NCBI GenBank assembly: GCA_027625915.1
Contig: JANTQA010000008.1
Coordinates: 4,457,501-4,521,500 of the forward strand
Length of the DNA stretch: 64,000 nucleotides
Direction: 5' to 3'
From: Anaeramoeba flamelloides
Lineage: Eukaryota; Metamonada; Anaeramoebidae
Shown here: positions 32,701-44,172 of the stretch, piece by piece
Layout: every line of letters begins with the position of its first letter
Position numbering within the stretch: position 1 is the stretch's first letter
The notes under the pieces: generated by a model
Seen by the model: only the letters and a program-made list of their open reading frames with translations
Database searches by the model: none
Told to the model about the DNA's origin: nothing
Made by a program: the position numbers and the translations under genes

Positions 32701-34583
32701 ATGTAAAAATGATTGTGTTAAAATTATATGGCATTGAAATTTTCTTGAAACAACACCTGTTTTAATAAACAATTCGCCCGTTTTGATTGGTTTACATGCG
32801 AATTCTGCACCATCATAACTTTGATTTTGGGTTTGTTTGCCCGTTGCCATTTCATATTCATTGCTAGTGCTAAACCAATAGACCCCAAGATCTTGTTTAG
32901 TTAAATCTAATATACCCTATGATGATGATTAGTTATTATATATGTATATATTGATTTATTTAGATTCATAAATTATTCAATGAAGATTATTTATTAGAAT
33001 TTGAATTATTTTAATAATAATTTTGCTTTGTTACATTAAAGAAATTATTTTTCCTATTGTCTTATTGTTTATTGTTGAAGTACTATCCTAATTTTATATT
33101 CTCTGGAGTGAAATACAATATTACAAATCGAAAAAATAATTTAAAAGTAAGTGAATTAAAAGAAAATCTAAAATTATCAAGATTTTAATGGTGATTTTTT
33201 TTTTTTTATCAAGATGAAAAAACCATTTATTGATCCAAAAACTTTTTGGAATTTTCTCTAACAAAAAAAGGAAAAATTAAAATCTTATTTATTTACCATA
33301 TTACTTCAATTTCCTTTTCCTTTATATTCAAATGTATTTATACCATTACACTGAACTATATCGTATTTGAAAATAAAGTGGAAAGTTAGAGAAACAGAAG
33401 AGGATTTTGATTTGTAAACTTTTTCAAGTTATATTTCTAATTTGGTTGGTGAAAATTTTTTTATTCAAACAATCAATTTTTGTATAATAAATCAAAATTT
33501 TATTTCTGAATCAGAAAAAAAAATTTTCACTTATTTTAAATAATAAAAATATTTTTAATATTATTAATAAATAAGATTCAATATCTTTATTAGCTCTAGT
33601 AGATAATAAAAATATATTTGAATCTTTTACACAATTTCTAAATTCAGGTTTAGGAATTCGGAAAGTGCCGTGGAATGCTGTAGAGTGCCGTAGAGTGCCT
33701 AGCTTTTCCAGAATTTAAAAGAATAGAGTAAAATCTCAGATTTTTCTCAATTCTTTTGAATTCTGGAAAAGCTAACGGCGGTTTTTTTTATATTTCAAAA
33801 ATAAAAAGAAAATTTTTGAAATTTTCTTATAATTTCTAAAATTAAAAAAAACCTAACTGCGATTTTCTTGAGGTTTTCTGTTTTATTTGTTAAATCTATC
33901 GATTTTGGTTAGGTTTTTTTGAGTTTTCTATTTATTTAGAAAATCAAATAGATTTTGGTTAGGTTTTTTTTAATTTTAGAATTAAACAGAAAATTTTAAT
34001 AAATTTTCGGTTTATTTCAAAAAGTAAAAAAAACCTAGAACACTTCACAAATAAAATAGAAAACCTCAAAAAAACCTAGAACACTTCACAAATAAACAGA
34101 AAACTCAAGAAAAGATAACGGCGGTTATCCCGGATTTAAAAGAATTGAGTAAAATTGAATATTTTTCTCTATTCTTTTGAATTCTGGAAAACCTAACGGC
34201 AAACAAGTGGAATTCTAAACTCCTCCCTTAAATTACAATAAAAAAAAATAAATAAACCAAAATTTTAAACAAGATTTCTTGAATCAAGTTCCTTTAAAGT
34301 CAATAAATATGTTTTTAGTTTTAAAAGTAAAATCCACTTGCCATAAAATTAGGATAGTCCTGAATAATCTCAACCAAATAATAAAACTATTAATAAGTAA
34401 AAAAAAAATTAGACTTACCTTATCATGTGATTCAAAAAAAAATTTTAAAGAGATCAGATCTTTTATTAATGTTAGTGTTTTGTTTTGATTATGATTGTTA
34501 ATTTTCCCCTTTTTTTTCAAAACTAAAGTTTCAATTTTTTCTAAATCGTTAATTGTATATTTTTGCTTGCCAAATTTAAATGT
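29800..34583 (-). CDS. PH-PX-ankyrin repeat protein (3' exons of a larger gene)
   Basis: Three exons on the complement, all phase 0: 34583-34419 (donor AAG|GTAAGT), 32916-29800 (acceptor ATAG), and upstream exons described in the next gene entry. Counting from the Met at 32850: a PH domain (about 19-132) with the conserved C-helix Trp in QENWVRM; a PX domain (about 150-300) with a long Lys/Asn insert at about 205-260; some 14-16 ankyrin repeats (about 305-905) with clear TALHFAV, TPLHIAI-like and TALHYCI cores; and a C-terminal beta-grasp-like segment (about 930-1016, ending near LTDKDLVLALSDG) that could be KHA-, PB1- or DCX-like. PH and PX domains bind phosphoinositides, so a membrane-associated scaffold is inferred. 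There is no ArfGAP zinc finger, which separates it from ACAP/ASAP. The coding frame continues 22 codons upstream of Met 32850, so that Met is probably internal. Confidence 0.8.
33661..34210 (+). repeat. Hairpin-chain repeat (family D, copy 2)
   Basis: Fills much of the 1.5 kb intron between 34419 and 32916. The leader carries three GTAGAGTGCC-like units, then the TTTTCCAGAAT..AAAAGAAT hairpin, a GCTAACGGCGG spacer, and several further fold-back units with AACCTAAC and GGTTAGGTTTTTT borders. Two direct copies of CCTAGAACACTTCACAAATA lie near 34032-34094. It ends with a second TTCTGGAAAACCTAACGGC module. Same orientation as copy 1. Confidence 0.75.
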
Positions 34584-35171
34584 CTGTTTTGATAAATTAA
34601 TTAGTTTAAAAATAATATAAAGTATGAAATATTAAATAATATAAGATAATAATTAAAATTTAATTTTGATGATAATTTATTTTGTTATATGAAAAGTTTT
34701 TTTTTATTTGATTTAATAATTAGAAATCTTGTAAAAATTATTATTTGGTAACAATTTTCTATTTATACAATGTAAACAAATCATGATACTGTATACAATT
34801 TATTACAGTTGTTCCAATGCTACCGTGGAAATTTTTAATATGAATTTTTGATGATAGAGTTTTTTTAATAAGTTGAATATGAAAATTCATGGTTTTATAT
34901 TAAAATTCCAGTAAAAGATCAATCAATAATAGAGTCTGTTTTGGGTTTTAAAACTATAAGAAAAAATAAATTAAATTATTTAAACTAATTTTCAAAAAAG
35001 AATAATTATGAAATTTTAAGATTGAAAATATAAAATATGGGTTATTTATGAAATTTTCTGAATTTCTTAAATAAATCATATTATTATTCCAACAATTTAA
35101 TGGTTTTAATATTAAAAATTGTTATTATCCATTTATTAAATTCTAATAAAAACTCAATTTGTTTGGCATTA

Positions 35172-35192
35172 TGGTATTTCCAAAAAAGTGGT
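35172..35192 (+). repeat. Isolated end of element F
   Basis: GGTATTTCCAAAAAAGTGG matches the terminus of element F (28428-29219, 42856-43428). I found no partner end nearby, so this is probably a truncated copy. Confidence 0.4.
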
Positions 35193-35409
35193 ATTTTTTT
35201 TTTTTTTTGTGCTTTATCAAATAATATTCTCTTTGGAAGTCGTTCTATTGGTAAATTAGCAATATAAAATGAAGAAAAAAGGGAATGCTGATTGAATATG
35301 TACCTATTATATGCCTTTCTAACTATTTTAATCCAGATATCTCTAAAAAATGAAACATATTAACTAAATAAAATGCGGTATGACAAAATTCAATAAAAAT
35401 TTTGACAAA

Positions 35410-35860
35410 ATGAAAGAATACAAATGATTTTCTTTTTTCCCAGTTATATTTTCCTTATATTAGGAGAGATAGAGAGAGTTATAAAGGAAAAAGATCAAGT
35501 GGTTACTAGCTAATACTGTGATACCGAAAATAGAAAGTACGGGTAACCGGAAAATAAAAACGATCAAGCAACGGGTAAAAAATACCAAAAGGTTACAATA
35601 AATCGAGATCAAAAAAAAAAAAGAAAAGTAATTACAACAATCAAATAACCATTCCCCAATTTGAACAATCATGTTCAATTATCAAATTATGTTAAATTAA
35701 CCAAAAGTATCTTGGATGTGATTTTCAGGTGTTCTTAATTAAAGATTACATTGTTTTGTTTTTTGATGTTTTTACTAATTTCTTCTTATAAAAACTTTTT
35801 AATTTTTTGTTTAATTTTTTTCTTATTTAGATGCCAATTTTTTTGCTGATCTTTTCAAAT
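35410..35860 (-). repeat. Dispersed repeat E, copy 2
   Basis: Reverse-strand match to 21560-22010 and 47555-48030. It lies in the inferred intron between 37522 and 34583. The Phe/Leu-rich minus-strand frame inside it is a by-product of the T-runs. Confidence 0.6.
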
Positions 35861-37322
35861 TAAAAATTAAATTAGGTATGTCTTTTTGATGAAAAATAGT
35901 GAAATTGATGATTTTATGTTTAAATTTCTGAAAGAAAATTTAAGTAAAAGGGGATCGAGCGTTTAATTTATACTTGCTTAATAAAAAAAATAATAATAAT
36001 ACATATGATGTTTTAAAGTATAAAATACATTGAGAAGATTTTCCATCCTATTTTAAAATTTATCAAGATTAAACCTCCTTAGTAAAAAATTTATTTCCAT
36101 CAAAAAGAAAATATCTACCTATTTTCATATCCAAAAAATATCATATAATTCAGAGATCCAAAACTTGTATATCTTTTTTTAAAAGTGGTATCTTCTAAAT
36201 TTACAAATTAGATTAACATTAATAATCGATTAATGAAGAATAATGATTTTGGATATAAAGGCAGTTATAATAGAATGAGGTTTAAAGAAAAACACTTTGA
36301 AATAAATTTGACCATGTTTTTGGAAACTGTGCATTATAATTTTGCGATTTATTCAGTAATATAACTAAAATTCAAAATTTTGATTTTTAAACAAGATTTT
36401 AAATTGAACAATTATTGTAATTGATATTTAATTATATCTTTTTAAAACTGTATCAATTTTTTTTTTTTTTTTTATTAAAGAACATTTGAATGAATCCTAT
36501 AAATGATGATAAACTTTATGTTTTCATTTCTAGGTTCAATTTAAGACGTGTAATTAAAAATGTAATTTTCGAGAGAAGAAATACAAATAGTCAAGAAAAG
36601 ATAATGCTTTATTTTTCAAAGATATTTATCATCTAATATTGGACGTGTATAAAAGATTATGAAAAACATTTAGAAATAAAAATCAAGTTTTTTTTTTGTT
36701 TTTAAAGAATTGTTGGTAAATGAAATGTTTATTGTTTTTAAAATTTTATAGATCAAAAAATTTGGGTTAACAACATTATTTGATTTATTATGAACTAAAT
36801 ATGTTTATTAATGAATAAAAACGTTGAAAAAGTTTAAAAAATTAAAAGTAATGAATGATCTATAATATAAGTTTTAATATTAGTTAAAATTTTATTATTT
36901 TTAAATAAATTTTTGAAAAATCTTAGATCTCTGAGAATTTAATTATTTTGGTATTTTTTTTATAAAAATTTTTTATAAAATCATTCACAATTTTTTTTTT
37001 TTATAAAAAAATAAGATACTCAAATAAATTTACTGAATAAAGATTATTTTTGAAAGCAATTATTTTAAGTTCTGTAAATTCAATTTTCAAGATGTATGTC
37101 TTTTAAATGTTTTAATATTTGAGCCTCAGAGAATTTTTGAAAATTGATAATTATTATGTTTTACATTTTGAAAAAATGTTTTTATACTAATTATTGAGAA
37201 TTTTATTAGTTTTCCCAAAAATTTATGAACTGTTAATTGAATTGGCAAAACTTTTCCTTCCATTCTTTTTATTGTAGAAGACCATCTTGTGTATTATTGA
37301 AATTTCTTTCTTTACAGTTAAA

Positions 37323-37486
<164 letters not shown>

Positions 37487-37521
37487 TATTGTATTAAAGA
37501 AGAAAAGAAAAACTAAATTAC

Positions 37522-40276
37522 TTGAATAATCCATGGTAGAGTAAAATCAAAAAATTCTTTTATTTCATTTTCTACATTTTTCTTTATTCTTGTTAAATGT
37601 TTTTTAAAGGCCGAACCGTTATCTTCCATTTCAAGTTTAATTATTTTTAAGATTCCCATATTTTTTTGAATTTTATCTAATTGTCCCTGGGTTTCCATGA
37701 AAAATCCTTCGTTTTTCAAATATTTTGTATTAAATTCAACAATATAATCCATAATGTTTCGATTAAATTCTTGAAAATTAGGGGTTTCCCTTTTAAATTT
37801 ATATTTGGATGGGAAATCATAATTTTTTATTATTTTTTTATTATTATCCATTAATTTTACGTAATTTTTGTCCATAGAATTTTTTTTGTGGGTTGTTTTG
37901 TTCTTTGATGAAGTTTTATTATTCACTTTAATTTTTGGTTTATTTTTTGATTTTATTTTGGTTGTAAATTTTCTTGTTTTTTTCTCCTTATTTCCTATTA
38001 TTATGTTTAAATGATAAGATATATACATTAAATTATATTTAATATGAAGGTTTTTTGGTTCAAATCATAATTTTAGCACATTTATTCTTATATCTATTTT
38101 TTTTTTTTTTTTTTTTTGAAACCAAATTGGGGAGTTGATACTAGACTCCAAAAAAAGATATAATTTTTATTTGACAAATTATTTGGAAAATAAAGTGAAA
38201 CTGGAAAAAAAGTTCAACATGATTTTTAATTCTAAAACATTATTAAAAAACAAAAAGCAAAATACATTAATAGAAGATACATGGCTACTTCAAAGAATGA
38301 TCCATTACTGGAATTTGAATAATAAATGGGATAAAAATTTTTTTACTTCGTTTTCCTTTTTCTTGGACAAATAAATTTCAAGCAATTAGATTGTAATTTG
38401 TGATTGCTCTGTTTATATGTTTGATGCCTTTTTTGTTGAAGTAATAGGTGTGAGCCCAGAATACAAGATTTCAGAATTTTAAAAAAGTTAATAAGTAAAA
38501 TATTATCCCTTTTAAATTTTAAATACCAGTTTATTACTACTATTTTCCAATTAATAAATGAAAATTTTATTTCAAGTTCCCAAATATTTAACGAAATGGG
38601 TGATGTAAAAACTGAAATTTTGTCACAAACCCTGTTTTGAAATGATATTTTTAGGAATTTTATGGAATTTAAGTAAAGGACTTTTAGATAAAATTTTGAT
38701 GAGTTTAATATGATTTTAACAGTATTTTAAATCAAATCAACAAAAAAATTTTAAATCTCATTGATTATCGGAAACTATTAGGTCTTGCTTTTAGCTCTCT
38801 GATTGTTAAATCATTGTAATTAATTTTTAAAAAGAGTTAAATCAATGAACAACCCAGATCATAAGGAAAGTCTGATAAAATCTATTCTTGTGTTGAGTGC
38901 TCCATTTTGTGAACTGTGAATTGCAAAATAAAAAGATCTAAAATTTCATTTTTCTTCTCTTGAAAAATCAATCCCTTTCAAGTTTTAAAATAAATCGACA
39001 ATCCTCCATATTCTAAAAGGGACACTAATACTATTAATTGTAAAATAAAAGGATCAAAATTTTCAGTCAGCTTTCAAAAATACACATTCCAAGAATTTTA
39101 ACAAATCATCAAAAGTCCCAATTCTATAAAAGGTAAATTAATGATTTATTTTTCTTTCAAGTATGAAATATTTGTCAAGTTACTTGATTTATAAAATATA
39201 ATTGTTGGAAAGCTGAATGAAAATTTTGTTCCATTTATTTTATAAACAATTAGAACTTTGAACTTCTTTTTAGAATTATAGAATTAAAATTTTACCTAAT
39301 TTGAGAAATCTATTTTTAGAAACTTGGAAGGAAAATTTTGTTGAATTTATTTTGCAACAAACAGTAGTCGTTTATTATTTCTTTTAATTGATCTTCCATT
39401 CCATTTTTATGCTTTTGTGATTCTTGGAATTTCTGTAAGTCTACTCAGGTTTGCAATTTAAAAAATAGGTTGAAATTGTTTTCTTGTTAAACTTTTTTAC
39501 AACAAAGATTCGGATAAAAAATAAAAAGGAAAAGAAGATGGGAAAATAATTTTCTCATTTCAAATTCAAACAACCAAGTTTTTTTCCTTTAACATAAAAA
39601 CAATGGTTTTCAAGGTATTCGTTATCTGTTCCATTCAAGCAGTTAAACTTTTTTTTTGGAGTTTATTGGAAATTTTTTTATCTTCCTTTTCACAAAAGGA
39701 AAATGAAGAAAACAAAATAAATTGGTGACTATAATTCCAAACAAATTCTTAGCGAACGTCATTTAAAAATCGAGTGAAAAAGTTTTGATAGACAAGTTTT
39801 TTTTTTAGTAAAAGATAAAATTCAATTTTCCAGATCGAAGTCAAATGAAAAAAGTTAGAACAAGTTTTTCAAGGTTTTTGTTTTGGGTAAACTATTTTGT
39901 TCTTTGTGACTTTAAAAACATCCAATTGTTTTCTTTTGAATTTTTTTACCCAAATAAAAATCAATTTATTTGTAATTTTACAAAAAGAAAAGAAGAAAAA
40001 TTTAAAAAGAAACAATTTACTCATGGGTACAGCAAGATTAACGATCCTAATATCTTTTTGATGTTTTTGCTCTTCAATTGGTGTGTGCACTTTACCTCGA
40101 CAATTCTCGCAATAGTAAATGTTATCGATAAGGCAATAGTACTGTATTGCTCTTGTTGAACAAATTTGACAATAGGTGATCAATTTCTTTTTTTTGACTT
40201 CTGGGTTCACTTGGTTTGTTTCTTCTTTGTTTTTTTTAATTTTTTTGTGTCCCTTTAAGTTTAATAATTTGTTCAT
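37522..40276 (-). CDS. B-box zinc finger and helical-domain exons, probable 5' part of the PH-PX-ankyrin gene
   Basis: Exon 1 (40276-40021) starts at ATG and holds a B-box: C36-x2-C39-x8-C48-x2-D51-x4-C56-x2-C59-x4-H64-x7-H72. Its donor A|GTAAAT leaves phase 1. Exon 2 (37994-37522) begins after ATAG with the two bases needed to restore frame, has a Lys-rich start, then about 110 residues of predicted helix (from NFQEFNRNIMDYIVEF to FFDFTLPWIIQ), and ends phase 0 at CAA|GTAATT. The next exon on this strand, 34583-34419, also starts in phase 0. Joined to 29800-34583 the model is 4011 nt, or 1336 aa. The helical part could be BAR-like or a TRIM-type coiled coil. If the joins are wrong, this is a separate small B-box gene, or exon 2 starts at ATG 38028 or 37875. 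There is no RING finger. Confidence 0.6.
38135..38400 (+). repeat. Repeat-derived frame in an intron
   Basis: A 79-codon open frame without an ATG start runs antisense within the 40020-37995 intron. Its 3' part (ATAAATGGGATAAAAATTT, TTTTCCTTTTTCTTGG) matches the repeats at 23638 and 25259, so it belongs to that family rather than to a gene. Confidence 0.4.
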
Positions 40277-42457
40277 CTCCAAAACAAAAGTTTAGGAAGA
40301 AAAAAAAATTGAAAAATTAAATTTGGATTATTTCAGATTTTATTCGTTATGTTTATTATACTTAAGACTGTTATCAAATTTATTTTCGGAAAAGAATGTT
40401 GTGTTGCTTGATCTTATGAAAAGTTAAAATTTATGATTTTTTTTTCGTAAAATTTTTAGAATTTGGGAAAAACTATTTTCATCTCTCATAATTCGAAATT
40501 TACTTGGATTTGGTTCTAAAATCAAAAGTCAATGAAAAAACGCCCATTTATGTCTGTTTTTATGTGGTTGAGAGTTGATTGAAATGGTGTAAAAATACTT
40601 GAAAGAATGTTGAATTTCCTTTTCTGAAGAAGTAAAAAAATTGTTTTTTATTTTCGCTTTTTTTTCTTGAGAATTTTAGAAAGTTTTCAATCAATAAATG
40701 TTTTTTTCAATAAAAACCTCAAATCAATTAAAATTTTGCAAGATTATGAATTTTCTTAAAAATTTAATGAATTAGAGACTTTTTATTACTTAGTACATGT
40801 ATTTCTATAATCTCTGAATCTTAAAAGTAAAGTAATTCTTTCTTTTATGTAGATTTTTTGTATTTTATTTTATTTTATTTTATTTTGTTTTTGATTAAAA
40901 AACAAACACAATTTATTGATAGTATCACACTGGATAATTTATTTCGTTTGTAGACATGATATTAAGTGATTATTTTCTTTTTTAAAACAACAAGTCAATA
41001 TGATCAACAAGTTTGAATGTTAAAAAAGTATTTTAAATTCAAATGGAAAAATATATTCAAAGAATTATTCTGATATTTATTACTTGATTTATTAGTAGAA
41101 ATTTTAAGATTTTCTTTTTTTAAATAATTCACAATGTATATAAAAATAGAATATATCAATTAAAATATTTTTTTTAAGCAACTCTTATTTTATTTTTAAT
41201 TATGTCAATTCTAGCTCTTGGGAAAAATTCTGAATTCAATAAGAAAAAGAATTGATCAGAATGATGAATTTGTTGAGAGATTTTTGGGTTCTGTAAAAAT
41301 AGTCATGATGTATAAATAATTGAGAGTAGGTCATATATTAAATTGGAAATAGAAAAAATTGTTGAACAGGGGTAAGCAATTAAGAAAGATAAAAATAAAT
41401 AAAAGATAAAGTAGAAGAAAAAACAATCAATATTATATAAAAATGAAGAGGGTGACACTAAATTAGACATTGCTTTTACCCAATATATATATATATATAT
41501 ATATAATCAATTTATGACAAAAAAAAACATCTTATAACAAAATTCTTATTAATAATAAAAAAATAATAAAAGTTTGAAAGTAGGTGATAAAATTATTATT
41601 TTAAAATATTATAAATTTTTTCATTAATTTTTTGATTTTTTGAAAATCTTAAACAAAAATTAATAACATTGGTTTTTTTAAAATTAATTAGTTTGATAAA
41701 ATTATCTTTTTAATGACTTTTTCAAATTTTATATCAGTTTTGTACAATAATTTAAAAAGGTAAAACAATTTTAACAAGATACAATATTTTAATTTTATTG
41801 AAGTATATTTGTTTTTTTTTTAATATGAACTTTTTTACAATAATCTAAAAAATGTTTTATCTTTTTGAATAAAAAGATAACACATTTGAAAATTTTAAAA
41901 TATTTTTTTTTATTTAATTTTATATAAATATCAGTTTTTCATCTTTTAAGCGAGTAAGTATATTTTACATATTTTGAGTAAGTCATTTCATACAAAATTG
42001 AACCATTCAAATCATTTTTTTAACCAAATACATTAGTATTTTAATAAATATTAAAATTAGAAATATCATATCATAATATATTCTTTAAAACATCAAAAAA
42101 AAAGAAAATCAACAAAAATTAAAAAATTGATCAAGAGAAAACATAATATAAATCATTAATATATTAATTTTTTTAAAAAATTCCATATAAATACTTGTAT
42201 TATAATTTAATTTTGTTTTGTATTCTTTATGGAAAACTTTTTGTTTGGAAAATTTTTGATAAAAAAATTTCTTCTGATTTTGAAAAGTATTTCCAATATG
42301 AAATGCAAAATTCAATATTCTTTTAATTCATCTAATTCTTCTTTTTTTCTCAGAAAATGTGTTTTATTAAATTCATCTTCAAAAATAAAGATTTATTGTA
42401 TACATTGGTTTAATATGATAATTATTTATTTTGGCATAAAAATAAAAACTCAATATA

Positions 42458-42702
42458 CAGTCAGTTCCACTTTTAAGGCACATACTATCAACGAAATTTA
42501 AGGCACAAAAAAATTTCAAATTAAGGCAGAAAATTTTAAATTATTTTTTTTACAATTTATTTTACTAGAATCTGAATTTTGTGCCTTAATTTGAGATTTT
42601 TATTGTGCCTTAATTTGATATTTTTATTGTGCCTTAAATTTCGTTTTAGGTTTGTGCCTTAAATTTCGTTTAAGGTTTGTGCCTTAAATGTGGAACTGAC
42701 TG
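42458..42702. mobile_element. MITE family A, copy 2 (245 bp)
   Basis: TA at 42456-42457 and 42703-42704. Ends CAGTCAGTTCCAC and GTGGAACTGACTG are perfect inverted repeats. The right arm has grown by tandem duplication: TGTGCCTTAATTTGA-like and TTTGTGCCTTAAATTTCG-like units are repeated, making this copy 48 bp longer than copy 1. Confidence 0.75.
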
Positions 42703-42855
42703 TAATTCCAAATATTTTTTTTAATTTTTTCTCAAAATTTCTTAATAAGTTTAACTATTTGGCAACTGTTTTTTTGATTTAGAGAATTCAGCACCTTTTT
42801 ATTTTGATTATTAAAATAATATTCTATGTTTTTACTTTATTTTGATAATAAACTA

Positions 42856-43428
42856 TTTCCAATAAAGTGGGGCAAATTTATTTTAAAATATATCTTTTAA
42901 AATCGATCTTCAAAAGAGTATTTAAATTTCCAAAATCTTTAACTACCATTTATCGATTCTTGATAATAATTCAATTTATTTCCTAGTATTGTATTACATA
43001 AAATTAATATATTAAAATTTCTGATCTCAATTTTATCGGATATTTTTAAGGGCTGAAAATTGGTGTTTATTATTTTCTTTCCTTTTGAAAAAATCGTTTT
43101 CATAACTTGTGTAATCTCAACAAAATTTTAAATAGAATTGACAACATATAACTGCATTCTATTGTTTAAAAAATCATTTATACCCTTTCCATATTTCGGG
43201 TTTTTTTGAAATTGGTCGTACATTGTTTTCTCCAAAAAAAGAATTATTTTTTTTTTTTATTTTTGAGAAATATTTCAACAAAAAAATTTTGAAATAAATA
43301 CATTAGCCCTTTATTCAATTCAAATTAATATTAAACTTAATTTGGTATTGTCAATTAATGAATACTTTCACTAACAAAGATGATTTTTTATGAAATGTAA
43401 AAATAAATACCCCACTTTTTTGGAAATA
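42856..43428. mobile_element. TA-flanked inverted-repeat element F, copy 2 (573 bp)
   Basis: TA at 42854-42855 and 43429-43430. Left end TTTCCAATAAAGTGGGG and the inverse of the right end TTTCCAAAAAAGTGGGG differ at one base over 17. The body aligns with 28428-29219. No conserved frame. Confidence 0.7.
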
Positions 43429-44172
43429 CCTTATATATTTGAAAAATTAATTTTGATAATAAATTTGGAAAATTGTGTATATAAAATAATAATGAATAGT
43501 TTTGGTGTAAGAAATCAAAGGTAATAAAATTATTTGGATACATCCAAATTACAAAGATAAGAAATCAAATCTTCGAAAATATGTTTTGATTTTTTTTTTT
43601 TTTCATTCTTGATTTCTATAAATTTATTTATCTTGGTGGTCTTTCTTGTTTAACATTCTAAAAGAAAAGATTTGTTTCAGATATAACCCCTTGGATTGTT
43701 TATTTTTTTTTTTTTGGTTTACTCTATGACGAATTCCATCTGATAAACAGATTTCTCTATCAAAAGCCTACTTTTATAAAACCAAAAAATTTAAATCAAA
43801 AAAAAAATTCAAAAATCGAAAAATGAAAGATTCTACTCAGATTTAATCTGAGTTCTTTTCATAAATAAAGCAGCTAATGGTATTTTGGTTTCAAAGGTTT
43901 AATATCCCATAGGGCACTCAAAAAAATATTTTTCAATAATGTATGTCAATTAGAATTTTTCAAAATGGTAAAATGTACTTACTCCCTTAAAACTAATTAC
44001 TTATTTCATTTCAAAAATGGTTCAATAAAATGCAGTTGGATATGAAATTTGTCAATTTTAAATTGTAATTTCTAACTTGTTTTGGGAAGCAAGAAATCAA
44101 TTCAAAAAACTACAAGCTCATTTTTTGTAGTTTTATTGTATTTCTCAACATCTCAATCTAAAAATAAACCTA

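Larger units (their letters stand above)
40277..44172. other. Gene-free stretch with two TA-flanked elements
   Basis: Contains MITE family A (42458-42702), element F (42856-43428) and a short (AT)n tract near 41482-41505. Nothing else recognisable; the open frames at 42109-42501 are short and biased. The divergent promoters of the B-box gene (-) and the TPR-thioredoxin gene (+) should lie at either edge. Confidence 0.65.
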
